Notes: generated from the letters alone by a model not told the origin. Shown: positions 17,121 through 25,843, numbered from the stretch's first letter. The stretch: DNA of 64,000 nt from Rivularia sp963920925 (GCF_963920925.1 NZ_CAWUDI010000009.1:1-64000), one strand, 5' to 3'. Translations and numbers: made by a program.

Positions 17121-17867
17121 CTAATTTCCTATTCCTTTAACTGGCATCATTCCTCCAAAGGTACGGGTAATATTCTCTTCCGTAAAAACTTCTTCTGTAG
17201 GGCCATATGCCAAAATTGTCCGATTTATTAATACCACATCATCACAAAATGTAGAAATTGAGGAAAGATCGTGGGTTGAAATTAAAATTGTATGACCCAT
17301 ATTGCGTAATTCTATTAAAAGTTGAATAAGTGCTTTTTCTGTTTTGACATCAACTCCCGCAAAGGGTTCATCTAAGAGAATTATTTGTGCTTGTTGCGCC
17401 AAAGCACGCGCTACAAATGCTCGTTTCTTTTGTCCTCCTGAAAGTTCGCCAATTTGTCGGAATTTAAATTCACTCATGTTGGTTCGCGCTAAACTTTCTG
17501 CAACAGCTTGGCGGTCATTTTCACGAGGAATTCTTAAGATGTTCATATAGCCGTAGCGCCCCATCATCACTACAGATTGCACATCTATTGGAAAATGCCA
17601 GTCTACATCTTCAGATTGGGGAATATAAGCAACTAGATTTTGTTTTTGTGCCTTCTTTATGGGCATTCCTTGAATAAATACACGCCCATTTGTCGGCTTA
17701 ACAAAACCCATAATTGATTTAAACAAAGTAGATTTACCTGAACCATTCATCCCCACTAAGCCGCTAATAGAACCACGATTTAGCTGTAAATTAGCTGAAT
17801 GTAAAGCGACTTTACCGTTATAAGCAACTGTTACTTCTTCTACTTGAACTGCAATTCTAGACATCAT
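17121..17867 (-). CDS. mntA: Manganese ABC transporter ATPase
   Basis: A 248-aa ATP-binding subunit with Walker A GMNGSGKST, Q-loop region VAYIPQSEDVDWHFPIDVQSVVMMGRYGYMN, signature LSGGQKKR, Walker B IILLDEPFAGVD and the switch His in ILISTHDLSSI. The YIPQSEDVDWHFP stretch is characteristic of metal-type ABC-3 ATPases. The gene sits between the permease and binding-protein genes, separated by short spacers, one containing TAATTAC-type repeats. Confidence 0.88.
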   Translation of the reverse strand: MMSRIAVQVEEVTVAYNGKVALHSANLQLNRGSISGLVGMNGSGKSTLFKSIMGFVKPTNGRVFIQGMPIKKAQKQNLVAYIPQSEDVDWHFPIDVQSVVMMGRYGYMNILRIPRENDRQAVAESLARTNMSEFKFRQIGELSGGQKKRAFVARALAQQAQIILLDEPFAGVDVKTEKALIQLLIELRNMGHTILISTHDLSSISTFCDDVVLINRTILAYGPTEEVFTEENITRTFGGMMPVKGIGN

Positions 17868-17916
17868 ATTTATTAATTATCTAATTAGGTTGAATGGTTT
17901 ATCAATTCTCAATTTT

Positions 17917-18894
17917 TTACTGTTTCAAACCATTAACTAAGGTGTTAATGTTGTACTCTAACAACTTAAAATAGGTAGGTGCAACGCCATCTGCATCAGT
18001 AAGTGAATCAACATAAAATACTCCGCCAAATTTTGCATTGCTTTCTTTTGCTACTTGTTTTTGAGCATTAGCGCTGACGGTACTTTCACAAAAGACTGTG
18101 GGAATTTGATTTTCCCGCACTGTGTTAATTACTTTTTTTACTTGTTGTGGAGTCGCTTGTGTTTCGGAATTAACCGCCCACAAATACTCTTCCTTTAATC
18201 CATAATCCTTCGCTAAATAAGAAAATGCTCCTTCACAAGTCACCATATAACGTTTATTCTCAGGAATTTCTGCCACTGTCTTTTGTAGTTTTTGATCGAC
18301 TTTCTTTATCTGTTCGCTATAAGTTTGAGCATTAGCATTATAAGTCTCTGCGTTGGCTGGATCTAAATTTACTAAAGCTTGACGAATATTTTCTACATAT
18401 TTCAAAGCTATTTTTGGCGACATCCAAGCATGAGGATTCGGTTTTCCCGCATAAGCATCTTCACCGATATCTATCGGTGTAATACCTTCACTCAAAGTTA
18501 CATGAGGCACATCTTTGAGATTTCCATAAAACTTCTGCGCCCAGCGTTCCAAACCCAAACCATTATCTAATATTAAGTCTGCATCCTGCGCTTTGACTAT
18601 ATCGCTAGGAGTCGGCTCATAGCCGTGAATCTCCGCCCCCGGTTTGGTTAAAGATTCAACAATGGCTTTGTCTCCTGCAACGTTACGAGCCATATCAGCA
18701 AGCACCGTAAATGTCGTTAGAATAACTTTTTTGTTTTTCGTATTCGGATTTTGTGCAGTATCACCAATCTCTTGCACTGGACTCTCAGACACGTTTTCCG
18801 AAGGGCTACACCCACTCAAGCATAGTCCAAATACGATTCCCGTTGCAATTGCAAGTTTTTGTACATAAAGGTGTTGACGGAAAACGATAGACAT
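17917..18894 (-). CDS. mntC: Manganese-binding lipoprotein, MntC type
   Basis: A periplasmic metal-binding protein (cluster A-I) that delivers Mn to MntAB. I start at the ATG at 18894 (MSIVFRQHLY) because a GAGGGGGAGC ribosome-binding site precedes it; longer in-frame starts exist. The lipobox LSGC gives an N-terminal lipid-modified Cys. Metal ligands are likely His of EIHGYEPTP, His of NPHAWMSP, Glu of CESTVS and Asp of YVDSLTD. Two Cys, in MVTCEGAF and VFCEST, match the redox-active disulfide known in Synechocystis MntC and support a Mn rather than Zn role. Confidence 0.85.
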   Translation of the reverse strand: MSIVFRQHLYVQKLAIATGIVFGLCLSGCSPSENVSESPVQEIGDTAQNPNTKNKKVILTTFTVLADMARNVAGDKAIVESLTKPGAEIHGYEPTPSDIVKAQDADLILDNGLGLERWAQKFYGNLKDVPHVTLSEGITPIDIGEDAYAGKPNPHAWMSPKIALKYVENIRQALVNLDPANAETYNANAQTYSEQIKKVDQKLQKTVAEIPENKRYMVTCEGAFSYLAKDYGLKEEYLWAVNSETQATPQQVKKVINTVRENQIPTVFCESTVSANAQKQVAKESNAKFGGVFYVDSLTDADGVAPTYFKLLEYNINTLVNGLKQ

Positions 18895-18964
18895 ATAGCT
18901 CCCCCTCGGAATCATTTTCATAATTTTCTCATTTTTGTAATTATACAATATTTCAACCAAAAAA

Positions 18965-18982
18965 ATGAAAGGATTATGAGAA
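18965..18982. promoter_or_regulatory. Degenerate ATGAAA direct repeat upstream of mntC
   Basis: ATGAAAG-GATT-ATGAGAA has the same 11-bp period as the ATGAAAT-N4-ATGAAAT sites near the two-component genes but is weaker. It lies ~70 bp before the mntC start. It may be a low-affinity site for the adjacent response regulator. Confidence 0.3.
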
Positions 18983-19152
18983 TTACACTATAGATTTACT
19001 TAGTAGCAGAATTATTTTATAAGGATATGTATGTTAGCTAGTAAATTAGTAATATATGCAAAGCCCCCCAATACAGCGGGGGTTGGGGGGATCTAAACGG
19101 TTGAAAGAGTTAATTTATCGTTGCGGTTGCGGCCATTTCTGTTAAATTAAGC

Positions 19153-20523
19153 CTATAAACCCTTTTTGATTAATATTGTGCGAGATGGTTGTAATAAAGG
19201 AAATGTAACAATGAAAGTGCTACCTTTATTAACTTCACTTTGTAATTCCAAGCTACCGTGATGGGATACTACAATCGCTTTTGCAATAGCCAAACCCAAG
19301 CCGGAGCCGCCAGTATGACGAGAGCGATCGCTATTAACTCGATAAAAGCGGTCAAATACATGAGACAATTCCTGAGTCGGAATACCAATACCCGTATCTT
19401 TGACTCGAATTTCAGCATCCGATTCATAACTATCTAAAATAACTGTAACTTCCCCAGAAGGTAAAGTATACTGAATTGCATTGACAATTAAATTAGAAAA
19501 TAAGCGATAAAGCTGCTCGGAATTACCGATAATATTCACATCTTTATGCACGCTAATTTCCGATTTTAGCGTTACTTTGGCTGAAATTGCCATTGCGGCA
19601 AATTCTTCTATCAAGTCATCAATAATATCATTCAAAGAGCATAATTCCCGCTGTAGGTCAATAGATTCTCTATCAAAGCGAGAAAGCATTAATAAATCTA
19701 CAACTAAACTAGTAAGCCGCTGATTTTGACGCTTGATAGTTGCGAGAATATCCCAAGCTTCTTTAATATCTAAATCTGGCATTAATAAAACTGATTCTAT
19801 TGTTGCTTGAGTTGCGGCTAAAGGTGTTCTTAATTCGTGTGCAGCATCGGCTGTAAATTGTTGAATTTGTCGGTAAGATTGATAAATTGGTCGCATTGCT
19901 AAACCTGCTAACCACCAGCTAGCAAAAGCTACCATCATCATTGCAATTGGTAATCCCACCAGCAAACTTAATTTAACTGCATCCATATAGCTATTAACGT
20001 CGGCGATATTTCTTCCTACTTGTAAATATCCCCAATCGCGATTATCTTTAGTGTGTAATTCTAATGACATTTGATGGTAGAAGTTACCAGTATCATCTTC
20101 AATAGTTTGCCAAAGTTTCTTGTTTAAATCTAAAGATTGAGTTTGAGGTAACGAACCAGAAGTCGCAATCAAATTTCCCGAATTACCAAATAAACGCACG
20201 TAATAACCTTGATTAATTGCGTTTAAAATATGCCGTTGAGAAACTGATTTTTCCGAGATACAACCTGTTTCAACTACACAAATATTTGGTAAAACTTCTT
20301 TCACAATTGGTGATAATTTTTCGGGCTGGTTTAACTTAAGTTCTAAATTATTATGTAAACTTTTAGCCGCAAATTCTAATTCTCTATCTAATGCTTCCGA
20401 ATGAGCATGAGATACTGCCGTGTAAAAACCAAAACCGCACGCAGTTAAAATTAAACCCATGACAATGGCATACCAAAACGCTAATCGAATTCGAGTACGT
20501 TGAAACAGTTTATTTTGATTCAT
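19153..20523 (-). CDS. Sensor histidine kinase, RppB/NrsS-like
   Basis: A 456-aa membrane kinase with two transmembrane segments (about residues 12-35 and 188-212) around a ~150-residue periplasmic sensor loop. The loop contains two close Cys (ICVVETGCIS). Downstream are the H-box FTADAAHELRTPLAATQ, N-box NLIVNAIQYT, G1 DTGIGIP and G2 GGSGLGLAIA. Together with the response regulator 8 bp upstream it forms an operon of the RppA/RppB (NrsR/NrsS) class, which sense redox, Ni or other metals. Location next to mntCAB and a copper protein suggests metal sensing; the actual ligand is not determined. Confidence 0.85.
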   Translation of the reverse strand: MNQNKLFQRTRIRLAFWYAIVMGLILTACGFGFYTAVSHAHSEALDRELEFAAKSLHNNLELKLNQPEKLSPIVKEVLPNICVVETGCISEKSVSQRHILNAINQGYYVRLFGNSGNLIATSGSLPQTQSLDLNKKLWQTIEDDTGNFYHQMSLELHTKDNRDWGYLQVGRNIADVNSYMDAVKLSLLVGLPIAMMMVAFASWWLAGLAMRPIYQSYRQIQQFTADAAHELRTPLAATQATIESVLLMPDLDIKEAWDILATIKRQNQRLTSLVVDLLMLSRFDRESIDLQRELCSLNDIIDDLIEEFAAMAISAKVTLKSEISVHKDVNIIGNSEQLYRLFSNLIVNAIQYTLPSGEVTVILDSYESDAEIRVKDTGIGIPTQELSHVFDRFYRVNSDRSRHTGGSGLGLAIAKAIVVSHHGSLELQSEVNKGSTFIVTFPLLQPSRTILIKKGL

Positions 20524-20531
20524 GCTTATAA

Positions 20532-21227
20532 CTAATTCTTAAAATTAAACCGATATCCCATACCGTGCAAAGTTTCGATTGGATTTCCACAACCACTTGA
20601 TGCTAATTTACGTCGCAGCAAACGAACTTGCGCGGCTACTACATTGCTACTCGATTCTGCACTTGCTTCCCAAAGCTGGTTACGGATTTGTTCGGTTGTG
20701 AGAATTTGATTGGGATGCTTCATCAAATATTCTAATAGCTGAAATTCTTTGTTTGTCAAAGACATTTCTTGTTTATCTTCGGAAGTGTTTTTATTAATAA
20801 TTATATTATTACCGTAATCTAAAGTTAAATTGCCCATAGTCAGTTTTTGCGGTTGAAATTGAGGTACCCTTCTTTGCAAAGCCCTTAACCTTGCCAATAA
20901 TTCCTCCATTCCAAAAGGTTTAACTAAATAATCATCTGCCCCCGCATCCAAACCAGCTACTTTATCTTCCATACTATCTTTAGCTGTTAGCATTAAAACG
21001 GGCATAGCATTTTTATTTTGACGCAGCTTTTTACATAATTCTAATCCCGACATTTTTGGAAGCAGCCAATCGAAAATACCGATTGTATATTCCGTCCACC
21101 GATATTCTAAATGTCCCCATGCTTCATTACCATCCATCACCCAGTCTACTAAATACTTTTGTTGAGTTAGAACTCGTTTAATCGCTGCACCCAAATCTGG
21201 TTCGTCTTCTACTAGTAACACTCTCAT
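20532..21227 (-). CDS. OmpR-family response regulator, RppA/NrsR-like
   Basis: I start at the Met of MRVLLVEDEPDLGAAIKRVL (21227); an upstream in-frame Met is less typical. The receiver domain has acidic residues EDE, the phospho-acceptor Asp in IFDWLLPKMSG and Lys in YLVKPFGMEEL. The winged-helix domain has EFQLLEYLMKHPNQILTTEQIRNQLW and AAQVRLLRRKL. The IFDWLLP variant and VVAAQVRLLRRKL are characteristic of the RppA/NrsR group. An 11-bp-period direct repeat lies 60 bp upstream, so autoregulation is likely. Confidence 0.88.
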   Translation of the reverse strand: MRVLLVEDEPDLGAAIKRVLTQQKYLVDWVMDGNEAWGHLEYRWTEYTIGIFDWLLPKMSGLELCKKLRQNKNAMPVLMLTAKDSMEDKVAGLDAGADDYLVKPFGMEELLARLRALQRRVPQFQPQKLTMGNLTLDYGNNIIINKNTSEDKQEMSLTNKEFQLLEYLMKHPNQILTTEQIRNQLWEASAESSSNVVAAQVRLLRRKLASSGCGNPIETLHGMGYRFNFKN

Positions 21228-21288
21228 AAAACACGCGCAAAATTTAACTGTAATAAAGTTCACTCTAAAAACAGATTGACATAAATTT

Positions 21289-21306
21289 ATGAAATCAAGA
21301 TGAAAA
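21289..21306. promoter_or_regulatory. ATGAAAT-N4-ATGAAAA site upstream of the response-regulator gene
   Basis: ATGAAATCAAGATGAAAA, an 11-bp-period direct repeat typical of OmpR/PhoB-family binding sites, 62 bp before the rppA-like start. Confidence 0.55.
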
Positions 21307-21468
21307 CTAAATTTATCAATAAAAATATGATATTTGATTATGCTAAATCTATTCCATTAAGCCACATTTCGTAAGACTTATTATTGTCTTTCAGCGCTTG
21401 TATTTAAAAAAAATTGGTCATAAATCTGGATAGTATTGCACAAATCAAAATCCTCATAACATACAAAA

Positions 21469-21486
21469 ATGAAATCAGGATGAAAT
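21469..21486. promoter_or_regulatory. ATGAAAT-N4-ATGAAAT site upstream of the copper-storage gene
   Basis: ATGAAATCAGGATGAAAT, a perfect heptamer direct repeat at 11-bp period, 130 bp before the csp-like start. The near-identical copy upstream of the response regulator suggests the same protein binds both. Confidence 0.6.
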
Positions 21487-21614
21487 CATGTCGCATCAAT
21501 AGTTAGAATTAAGGCTATTACCTCCGTTAGATGAAATCATGCTTTGTCAATTAATAATGTAAAACAGTAGGTAACAAAACCTATTTCAATTCATTATTCC
21601 CTCTTGTTAAAGTT

Positions 21615-21962
21615 ATGACAGCTACTCAAACTCAATCATCTAATTTAGAATCTTGTATTCAGGCTTGTCTAGATTGTTTGAAAGAATGCGAAAATTGCGC
21701 CACTGCTTGCTTGAGCAGCGATATGGTGCAAATGATGTCTGAATGCATCAAACTATGCCGAGACTGTTCGGATACCTGCGACCTTTGCGCTCGTTTGATG
21801 GTGCGTCAATCAGGTATTCATGCTCAAATGTGTAGCGTGTGCGCTGATGCTTGTGAAGCTTGTGCCTCAGAGTGTGGCAAACATGACACTGACCACTGCA
21901 AACGCTGTGCCGAATCCTGTCGTCGTTGTGCAGAATCTTGTCGTAAAATGGCAGCAGCGTAA
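21615..21962 (+). CDS. Cytosolic Cys-rich four-helix copper-storage protein (Csp3/DUF326 type)
   Basis: A 115-aa protein with about 20 Cys in repeating CxxC and CxxxC spacing (SCIQACLDCLKECENCATACL, CIKLCRDCSDTCDLC, CSVCADACEACASEC, CKRCAESCRRCAESC). The spacing lines the core of a four-helix bundle able to hold many Cu(I) ions. There is no signal peptide, so it is the cytosolic Csp3-like form. Copper sequestration is the family role. The upstream ATGAAAT direct repeat and neighbouring two-component system suggest metal induction, and nearby remains of an RND metal pump fit a copper locus. Confidence 0.9.
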   Translation: MTATQTQSSNLESCIQACLDCLKECENCATACLSSDMVQMMSECIKLCRDCSDTCDLCARLMVRQSGIHAQMCSVCADACEACASECGKHDTDHCKRCAESCRRCAESCRKMAAA

Positions 21963-22132
21963 GTTATAGGTTATTCGCTGTTTAATCATGCGGATGAAGT
22001 TACGATTTCACATTGTATTGTTTGAGACGTAGCACTGCTACGTCTTTACACCAGTTTTCTGTCTAATACAGAATATAGATAAACATAATTCATTGCTTAA
22101 TTGAGTAACGCCTAAATATTTGCCGAAACTAC

Positions 22133-22164
22133 TTGACTCTACAGTTCACTAGAGAGTTTATCTT
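22133..22164 (+). promoter_or_regulatory. MerR-type promoter/operator
   Basis: TTGACT (22133-22138) and TATCTT (22159-22164) are separated by 20 bp that hold an imperfect dyad ACTCT...AGAGT. An overlong spacer with the operator between -35 and -10 is the hallmark of MerR-activated promoters. A close relative precedes the merR-like gene itself. Confidence 0.7.
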
Positions 22165-22191
22165 AAATATATAGTTGATTAAATAAAAAAT

Positions 22192-22980
22192 ATGAATAGC
22201 ACAACCCTCGAAAAAGTTAAAGTATATCGGATGTCTACCCCAGAACACGAATGCCCTTGGGGATTAAAAACAATCAATCTACTCAACGAAAAAGGAATTG
22301 AGTTTGAAGATAATAAACTGACATCTCGTGAAGAAGTAGACGACTTTAAAGCCAAACATCATGTTGAAACCACACCACAGATTTTCTCTGGTGATGAAAG
22401 AATTGGAGGCTATACCGATTTAGCAGAAAAGCTAGACGTTGAAGCAGAAGGTGCAGATTATTCCTACACTCCGGTTATTGCGGTATTTTCCAGCGCAGGG
22501 TTGATGGCTTTAGCAACCACTATGGGCTTAACTGGGTTTATGGGTTTCTCTCTTTCCTTGCTAGCTACTTTAAAGCTGATGGATATCGAATCTTTTGCTG
22601 AGGGCTTTAAAAAGTACGATCTGATAACCAAAAGAATCAAACCCTATGCCAAAGTTTATCCATTTGCAGAATTGGCGATCGCCCTTGGTTTTCTTTCCGG
22701 AGTTGCACCATTAGTAACGGGAATCACTTCTCTGTTTATTGGTGTTAGCGGCGGTATTTCGGTATTTAAAGCGGTATATATTGATAAACTAGCGCTCAAC
22801 TGTGCTTGTGTGGGAGGAAATTCCAAAGCACCTTTAGGAATAATTAGCTTTGCCGAAAATGCGATTATGGCACTTATGGGAGGAGCGTTAATTTACTCTG
22901 CTGCTACCGGAGAAGTCGAATCTGCCAAGGTAAAAGAAATTGAACCTGCTGCGGTTGTTCGGTTGCAAGATGCTAGATAG
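22192..22980 (+). CDS. Glutaredoxin-like domain fused to a MauE/DoxX-type membrane domain
   Basis: Residues 1-85 form a glutaredoxin/thioredoxin-like domain (VKVYRMSTPEHECPWGLKTINLLNEKGIEFEDN...TTPQIFSGDERIGGYTDLAEKL) with CPW in place of CPYC. From residue 95 follow four membrane helices of the MauE/DoxX kind, with a Cys pair in LALNCACVGGNSKAPLG. MauE-like proteins support disulfide or redox maturation. The family also occurs near metal-responsive genes. A MerR-type promoter lies 30 bp upstream, matching that of the downstream regulator, so the two genes form one small regulon. Confidence 0.8.
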   Translation: MNSTTLEKVKVYRMSTPEHECPWGLKTINLLNEKGIEFEDNKLTSREEVDDFKAKHHVETTPQIFSGDERIGGYTDLAEKLDVEAEGADYSYTPVIAVFSSAGLMALATTMGLTGFMGFSLSLLATLKLMDIESFAEGFKKYDLITKRIKPYAKVYPFAELAIALGFLSGVAPLVTGITSLFIGVSGGISVFKAVYIDKLALNCACVGGNSKAPLGIISFAENAIMALMGGALIYSAATGEVESAKVKEIEPAAVVRLQDAR

Positions 22981-23011
22981 ATAGATAATGCAAACAATAA
23001 ATATCGTAAAA

Positions 23012-23043
23012 TTGACTCTCTGGTTAACTAGAGAGTTTATGAT
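23012..23043 (+). promoter_or_regulatory. MerR-type promoter/operator (autoregulatory)
   Basis: TTGACT (23012-23017) and TATGAT (23038-23043) with a 20-bp spacer containing ACTCTCTGGTTAACTAGAGAGT, a clear dyad. It matches the operator at 22133 in position and sequence and lies 35 bp before the merR-like gene. Confidence 0.75.
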
Positions 23044-23077
23044 TAATTAAGTAGTAGAAATAGGCAGGGAAATAACC

Positions 23078-23503
23078 ATGAATAAATTAGCCTATCTAAA
23101 AATTGGAGAATTAGCCAAGCAAACAGGACTTACTGTAGGAGCATTACGTTATTACAGCGATATAGGACTTTTGCAACCCGTACTCATAGGAGACAATGGC
23201 TATCGATATTACGCTGCGAATGCCTCCGAGCAGGTAGAATTTATCAAGAAAGCTCAATCTCTCGGATTTACCTTAGAAGAAATCAAACAAATCCTTGATG
23301 TTCGCAACGGTGGTGAAATTCCTTGCGATTTAGTACAGAGTTTATTAGAGAATAAAATCGAACAATTGGCAATTCAAATTAAACAAATGACTTTATTCAA
23401 AGGGGAATTAGAAGAATATCGTGCAAGTTGGGCAAATAAACCGGAATCTAATTTAAAGCAGGAAGAAGTTTGTCCCTTAATTGATAGCGTACCTCTACAT
23501 TGA
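23078..23503 (+). CDS. MerR-family metal-type transcriptional regulator
   Basis: A 141-aa protein with N-terminal winged helix YLKIGELAKQTGLTVGALRYYSDIGLLQP...GYRYY and the coiled coil FIKKAQSLGFTLEEIKQIL. The C-terminal sensing region has one Cys in GEIPCDLVQ and another in EEVCPLIDS near the end. This spacing resembles thiol/metal-sensing MerR proteins of the ZntR/CueR branch. Its own promoter and that of the glutaredoxin-MauE gene share an operator, so self-activation and activation of that gene are inferred. The effector (Cu, Zn, Ag or a redox cue) cannot be read from sequence. Confidence 0.88.
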   Translation: MNKLAYLKIGELAKQTGLTVGALRYYSDIGLLQPVLIGDNGYRYYAANASEQVEFIKKAQSLGFTLEEIKQILDVRNGGEIPCDLVQSLLENKIEQLAIQIKQMTLFKGELEEYRASWANKPESNLKQEEVCPLIDSVPLH

Positions 23504-23838
23504 ACTTGCTTGCAATAACGCAATTAATATATTTTAGTTTCTCGACGCGAATAATAAAGTATACAAGTAGTTGTGCAAAATTAATTGTACATTCCGAAAC
23601 CTTGAAATCCTTGTGATTGCTTGGTTCCTCGCAATGACAATATCTAATTAATTTTGCCTAAGCACTTACTTCAGTCGTAAGAAAAACTCAGCAGACCTTA
23701 ATTACTATAATTATTTAAATGGTGAAATTAGTGAGGAGTTACAGAAAATATCTCACTGTTAGTAATAGGTCTATTGAGTTATTTTTAATATTGACAGATA
23801 AAAATGAAATTAGGATGAAATGTTTTTCTTTTATTAAT
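23504..23838. other. Intergenic region, ~335 bp
   Basis: No gene. It contains a dispersed repeat with TTGGTTCCTCGCAATGACAA (common in cyanobacterial spacers) near 23619-23640, and an ATGAAAT direct repeat at its right end. Confidence 0.5.
23804..23821. promoter_or_regulatory. ATGAAAT-N4-ATGAAAT site (orphan)
   Basis: ATGAAATTAGGATGAAAT. It now lies at the truncated 3' edge of the YtkA-like fragment with no intact target gene nearby, so it is probably a relic of a lost promoter. Confidence 0.5.
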
Positions 23839-23839
23839 T

Positions 23840-24156
23840 TAATGTATCTTCCCGGTTGCGCGTCTGGTTCGACTTTTGCCATTGAGGTCATCTCTTCTTC
23901 ACCTTCCATCGGCATGGAAACGTTTACGTCTAGGTTTTCTACGGCTACGGGTTTCTGGGTTTGGGGGTCGATAATTTCTACGATTAGTTGATTTTCACCC
24001 ATTTTTACGGGTTCTTGGGAGTTAGGGCTAACTAAATTAATTGTGGCGTTTTCTGTTTGTTGCCCGGATGTGGTGGTTGATGCTGTTTCTGTTTGTGCTT
24101 CTGTTTCTGGAGTTGAGCAAGCAATTGTGAAGAAACTAAGGGTTAGTAGTAACAGA
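23840..24156 (-). pseudogene. YtkA/FixH-like lipoprotein fragment
   Basis: A minus-strand open stretch reads LLLLTLSFFTIACSTPETEAQTETAS... (a lipobox-type signal with the start codon missing). It continues SPNSQEPVKMGENQLIVEIIDPQTQKPVAVENLDVNVSMPMEGEEEMTSMAKVEPDAQPGRY, typical of YtkA-like domains found in cyanobacterial metal-efflux operons. The frame then runs into unrelated sequence (IKLIKEKHF...). Both ends are lost. The internal ATG at 24002 is not the real start. Confidence 0.75.
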
Positions 24157-24159
24157 TTC

Positions 24160-24328
24160 TACAGATAAAAAAATCTTTGCTCCAATCAAGAATAATTAAT
24201 TTACCATTGGGTTTAAGTACCCGTTTAATTTGTGCTAATGCTATTTGTGGCTGTTCAAAATAATGAAAAGCATTGGCACACACAATTACATCAAAGGCAT
24301 AATTATGAAATGGCAGTGAGTTAACTGA
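24160..24328 (-). pseudogene. SAM-dependent methyltransferase fragment
   Basis: The minus strand reads NSLPFHNYAFDVIVCANAFHYFEQPQIALAQIKRVLKPNGKLIILDWSKDF, the central segment (motifs II-III) of a class I methyltransferase. Neither the SAM-binding motif I nor the C-terminus is present. It abuts the YtkA-like fragment directly at about 24157. Confidence 0.75.
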
Positions 24329-24444
24329 AGCTTATTGAGGTATGACAAGATGCCAAAAGGCGATTATTATCAAAATCATCGTTGTGCTGGTGAATGGATT
24401 ATAATCGCAATTATGAAAGTAACGCTAAAGTTGCTAACTACAAA

Positions 24445-24623
24445 TAGACATCTCCGGAAAACATTTATATGAGTTTAATTATATACGTAGACCTAACCCC
24501 CCTACCCCCCTTCCCGGAGCAGGGAAGGGGGATTTCAAAGCCTCTCTCCGCTAGCCGTAAGCGGCCACTGCGTGAACGGGGAGAGGTTTGTATACAGTTC
24601 TTTTTCATTTCCGGAGATATCTA
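24445..24623. mobile_element. MITE copy A with TAGACATCTCCGGAAA ends
   Basis: It runs from TAGACATCTCCGGAAA (24445) to TTTCCGGAGATATCTA (ending 24623), a 16-bp inverted pair with one mismatch. The interior carries CCTAACCCCCCTACCCCCCT and a CCTCTC...GAGAGG hairpin. A second copy in the opposite orientation lies at 54566-54709. There is no transposase. The TA at each end fits a TA-duplicating family. Confidence 0.75.
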
Positions 24624-24694
24624 ATATGCGCTACGATGTGCCCAAACAGGATTTGCAGATTAATCTGTCCACAATGCCAGCTATACCAAAAAGT

Positions 24695-24741
24695 GGACTT
24701 TTATATGCATTATAAGAGCATATAAAAGTCCAATTTTTTAT
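24695..24741. terminator. Strong stem-loop with T-run
   Basis: GGACTTTTATATGC (24695-24708) pairs perfectly with GCATATAAAAGTCC (24718-24731) over a 9-nt loop, followed by AATTTTTTAT. This looks like an intrinsic terminator reading rightward. No intact plus-strand gene precedes it, so it is probably left from deleted DNA. Confidence 0.55.
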
Positions 24742-24812
24742 CCATTAAAAATAAATTTAATGGAAAGCCGAGCATGAGGAACTACACTAATAACTAATTT
24801 CTCATATACTTA

Positions 24813-24830
24813 TGAAATCAAGATGAAATT
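24813..24830. promoter_or_regulatory. ATGAAAT-N4-ATGAAAT site (orphan)
   Basis: ATGAAATCAAGATGAAAT, 30 bp beyond the 3' end of the RND fragment. No gene starts nearby; a relic or a distal site. Confidence 0.5.
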
Positions 24831-24859
24831 AGTTCAGAATCAAATTTAATTTTTTCAAC

Positions 24860-25843
24860 TCAAGCGTGCCATCCTAATTTTTTCCTCAACCAGCTCAACC
24901 AAATTGTAATATCATCTACAAGCGAGTAAACCACGGGTACAACAATCAAAGTCAGCAAAGTTGAAATAAGCAAACCACCCAAAATTACCGTCGCGATGGG
25001 TGAATAAGCGTCCATTCCGGTTTCTGGGAAAAAGGCTAGTCGGACAATTACAATGATTGTTGTAAAGGTAGTCATTACAATTGCTTTGAGTCGAACTGGC
25101 CCCGCTTCGCGAATTGCAATAGCCCTCGGTACTCCTTCCTGACGTTTAGTTAAAATCAATTCTAATAATAAGATAGCGGCGGAAACGGATAAACCCGATA
25201 GAATAACAATTCCTAAAATCGAAACCGTAGACAAAGTTTGTCCCGCAAGTAACAACCCTCCGAAAACTCCTACTAACTGCAAAGGAATTGACAGCATCAT
25301 TACTAAAGGTTGGATAAACGAACCAAATTGAATTACTAATATGAGGTAAATCAATAATAAAGAAATTACCAAACCTTGTAAAAGTCGTTCAAACTCAATC
25401 ATCATATCCGTCATATCCCCCATCGAATCGATACCGTAACCGGGGGGAAAGTTTAATTCACTACCCGCACGCATGGCTATTAACATTGATAAATCCATCG
25501 AAGCTGGCCCATCTTTACGGTAGTATCCGTTGACGTAAATCACCCGCTTGCCGTTAACTCGTTCGATTAATGTCGGTCCTTGTTCCGGTTGTAATGTTGC
25601 AACGGTGCTTAACGGTACTTGCTGATTATCGTTCGTGGTAATATAGGTTGAAGACAAGTCTTGCATCGTTGCTCTGTCATCTTCTTCATACCTAACTAAA
25701 ATAGAATTTTGTCTTAAGTTGGGACGATTATAATATCTGCGAGTGTAACCGCCATTCAAAGCATAACGGGCTTGTTCGGCGATATCTTTGATATTTAATC
25801 CCAGTTCCTTGGCTCTACGACGGTCAATTTTTAGCTGAAATTC
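24860..25843 (-). pseudogene. RND heavy-metal efflux pump (CusA/CzcA-like), C-terminal third
   Basis: The readable frame begins EFQLKIDRRRAKELGLNIKDIAEQARYALNGGYTRR and runs to a normal RND C-terminus with membrane helices (LLQGLVISLLLIYLILVIQFGSFIQPLVMMLSIPLQL, AIREAGPVRLKAIVMTTFTTIIV). About 328 of the ~1050 residues of an RND pump remain; the proton-relay helices and first porter domain are gone. The 5' edge is fused out of frame to the start of an adaptor-like gene at ~25845, consistent with one large internal deletion. Confidence 0.85.

Larger units (their letters stand above)
21228..21614. other. Divergent regulatory region between the response regulator and csp-like gene
   Basis: 387 bp without an ORF between oppositely oriented genes. 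It contains two ATGAAAT direct-repeat sites (21289, 21469) and a third half-site TAGATGAAATCATG near 21531. Nothing else was recognised. Confidence 0.6.
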
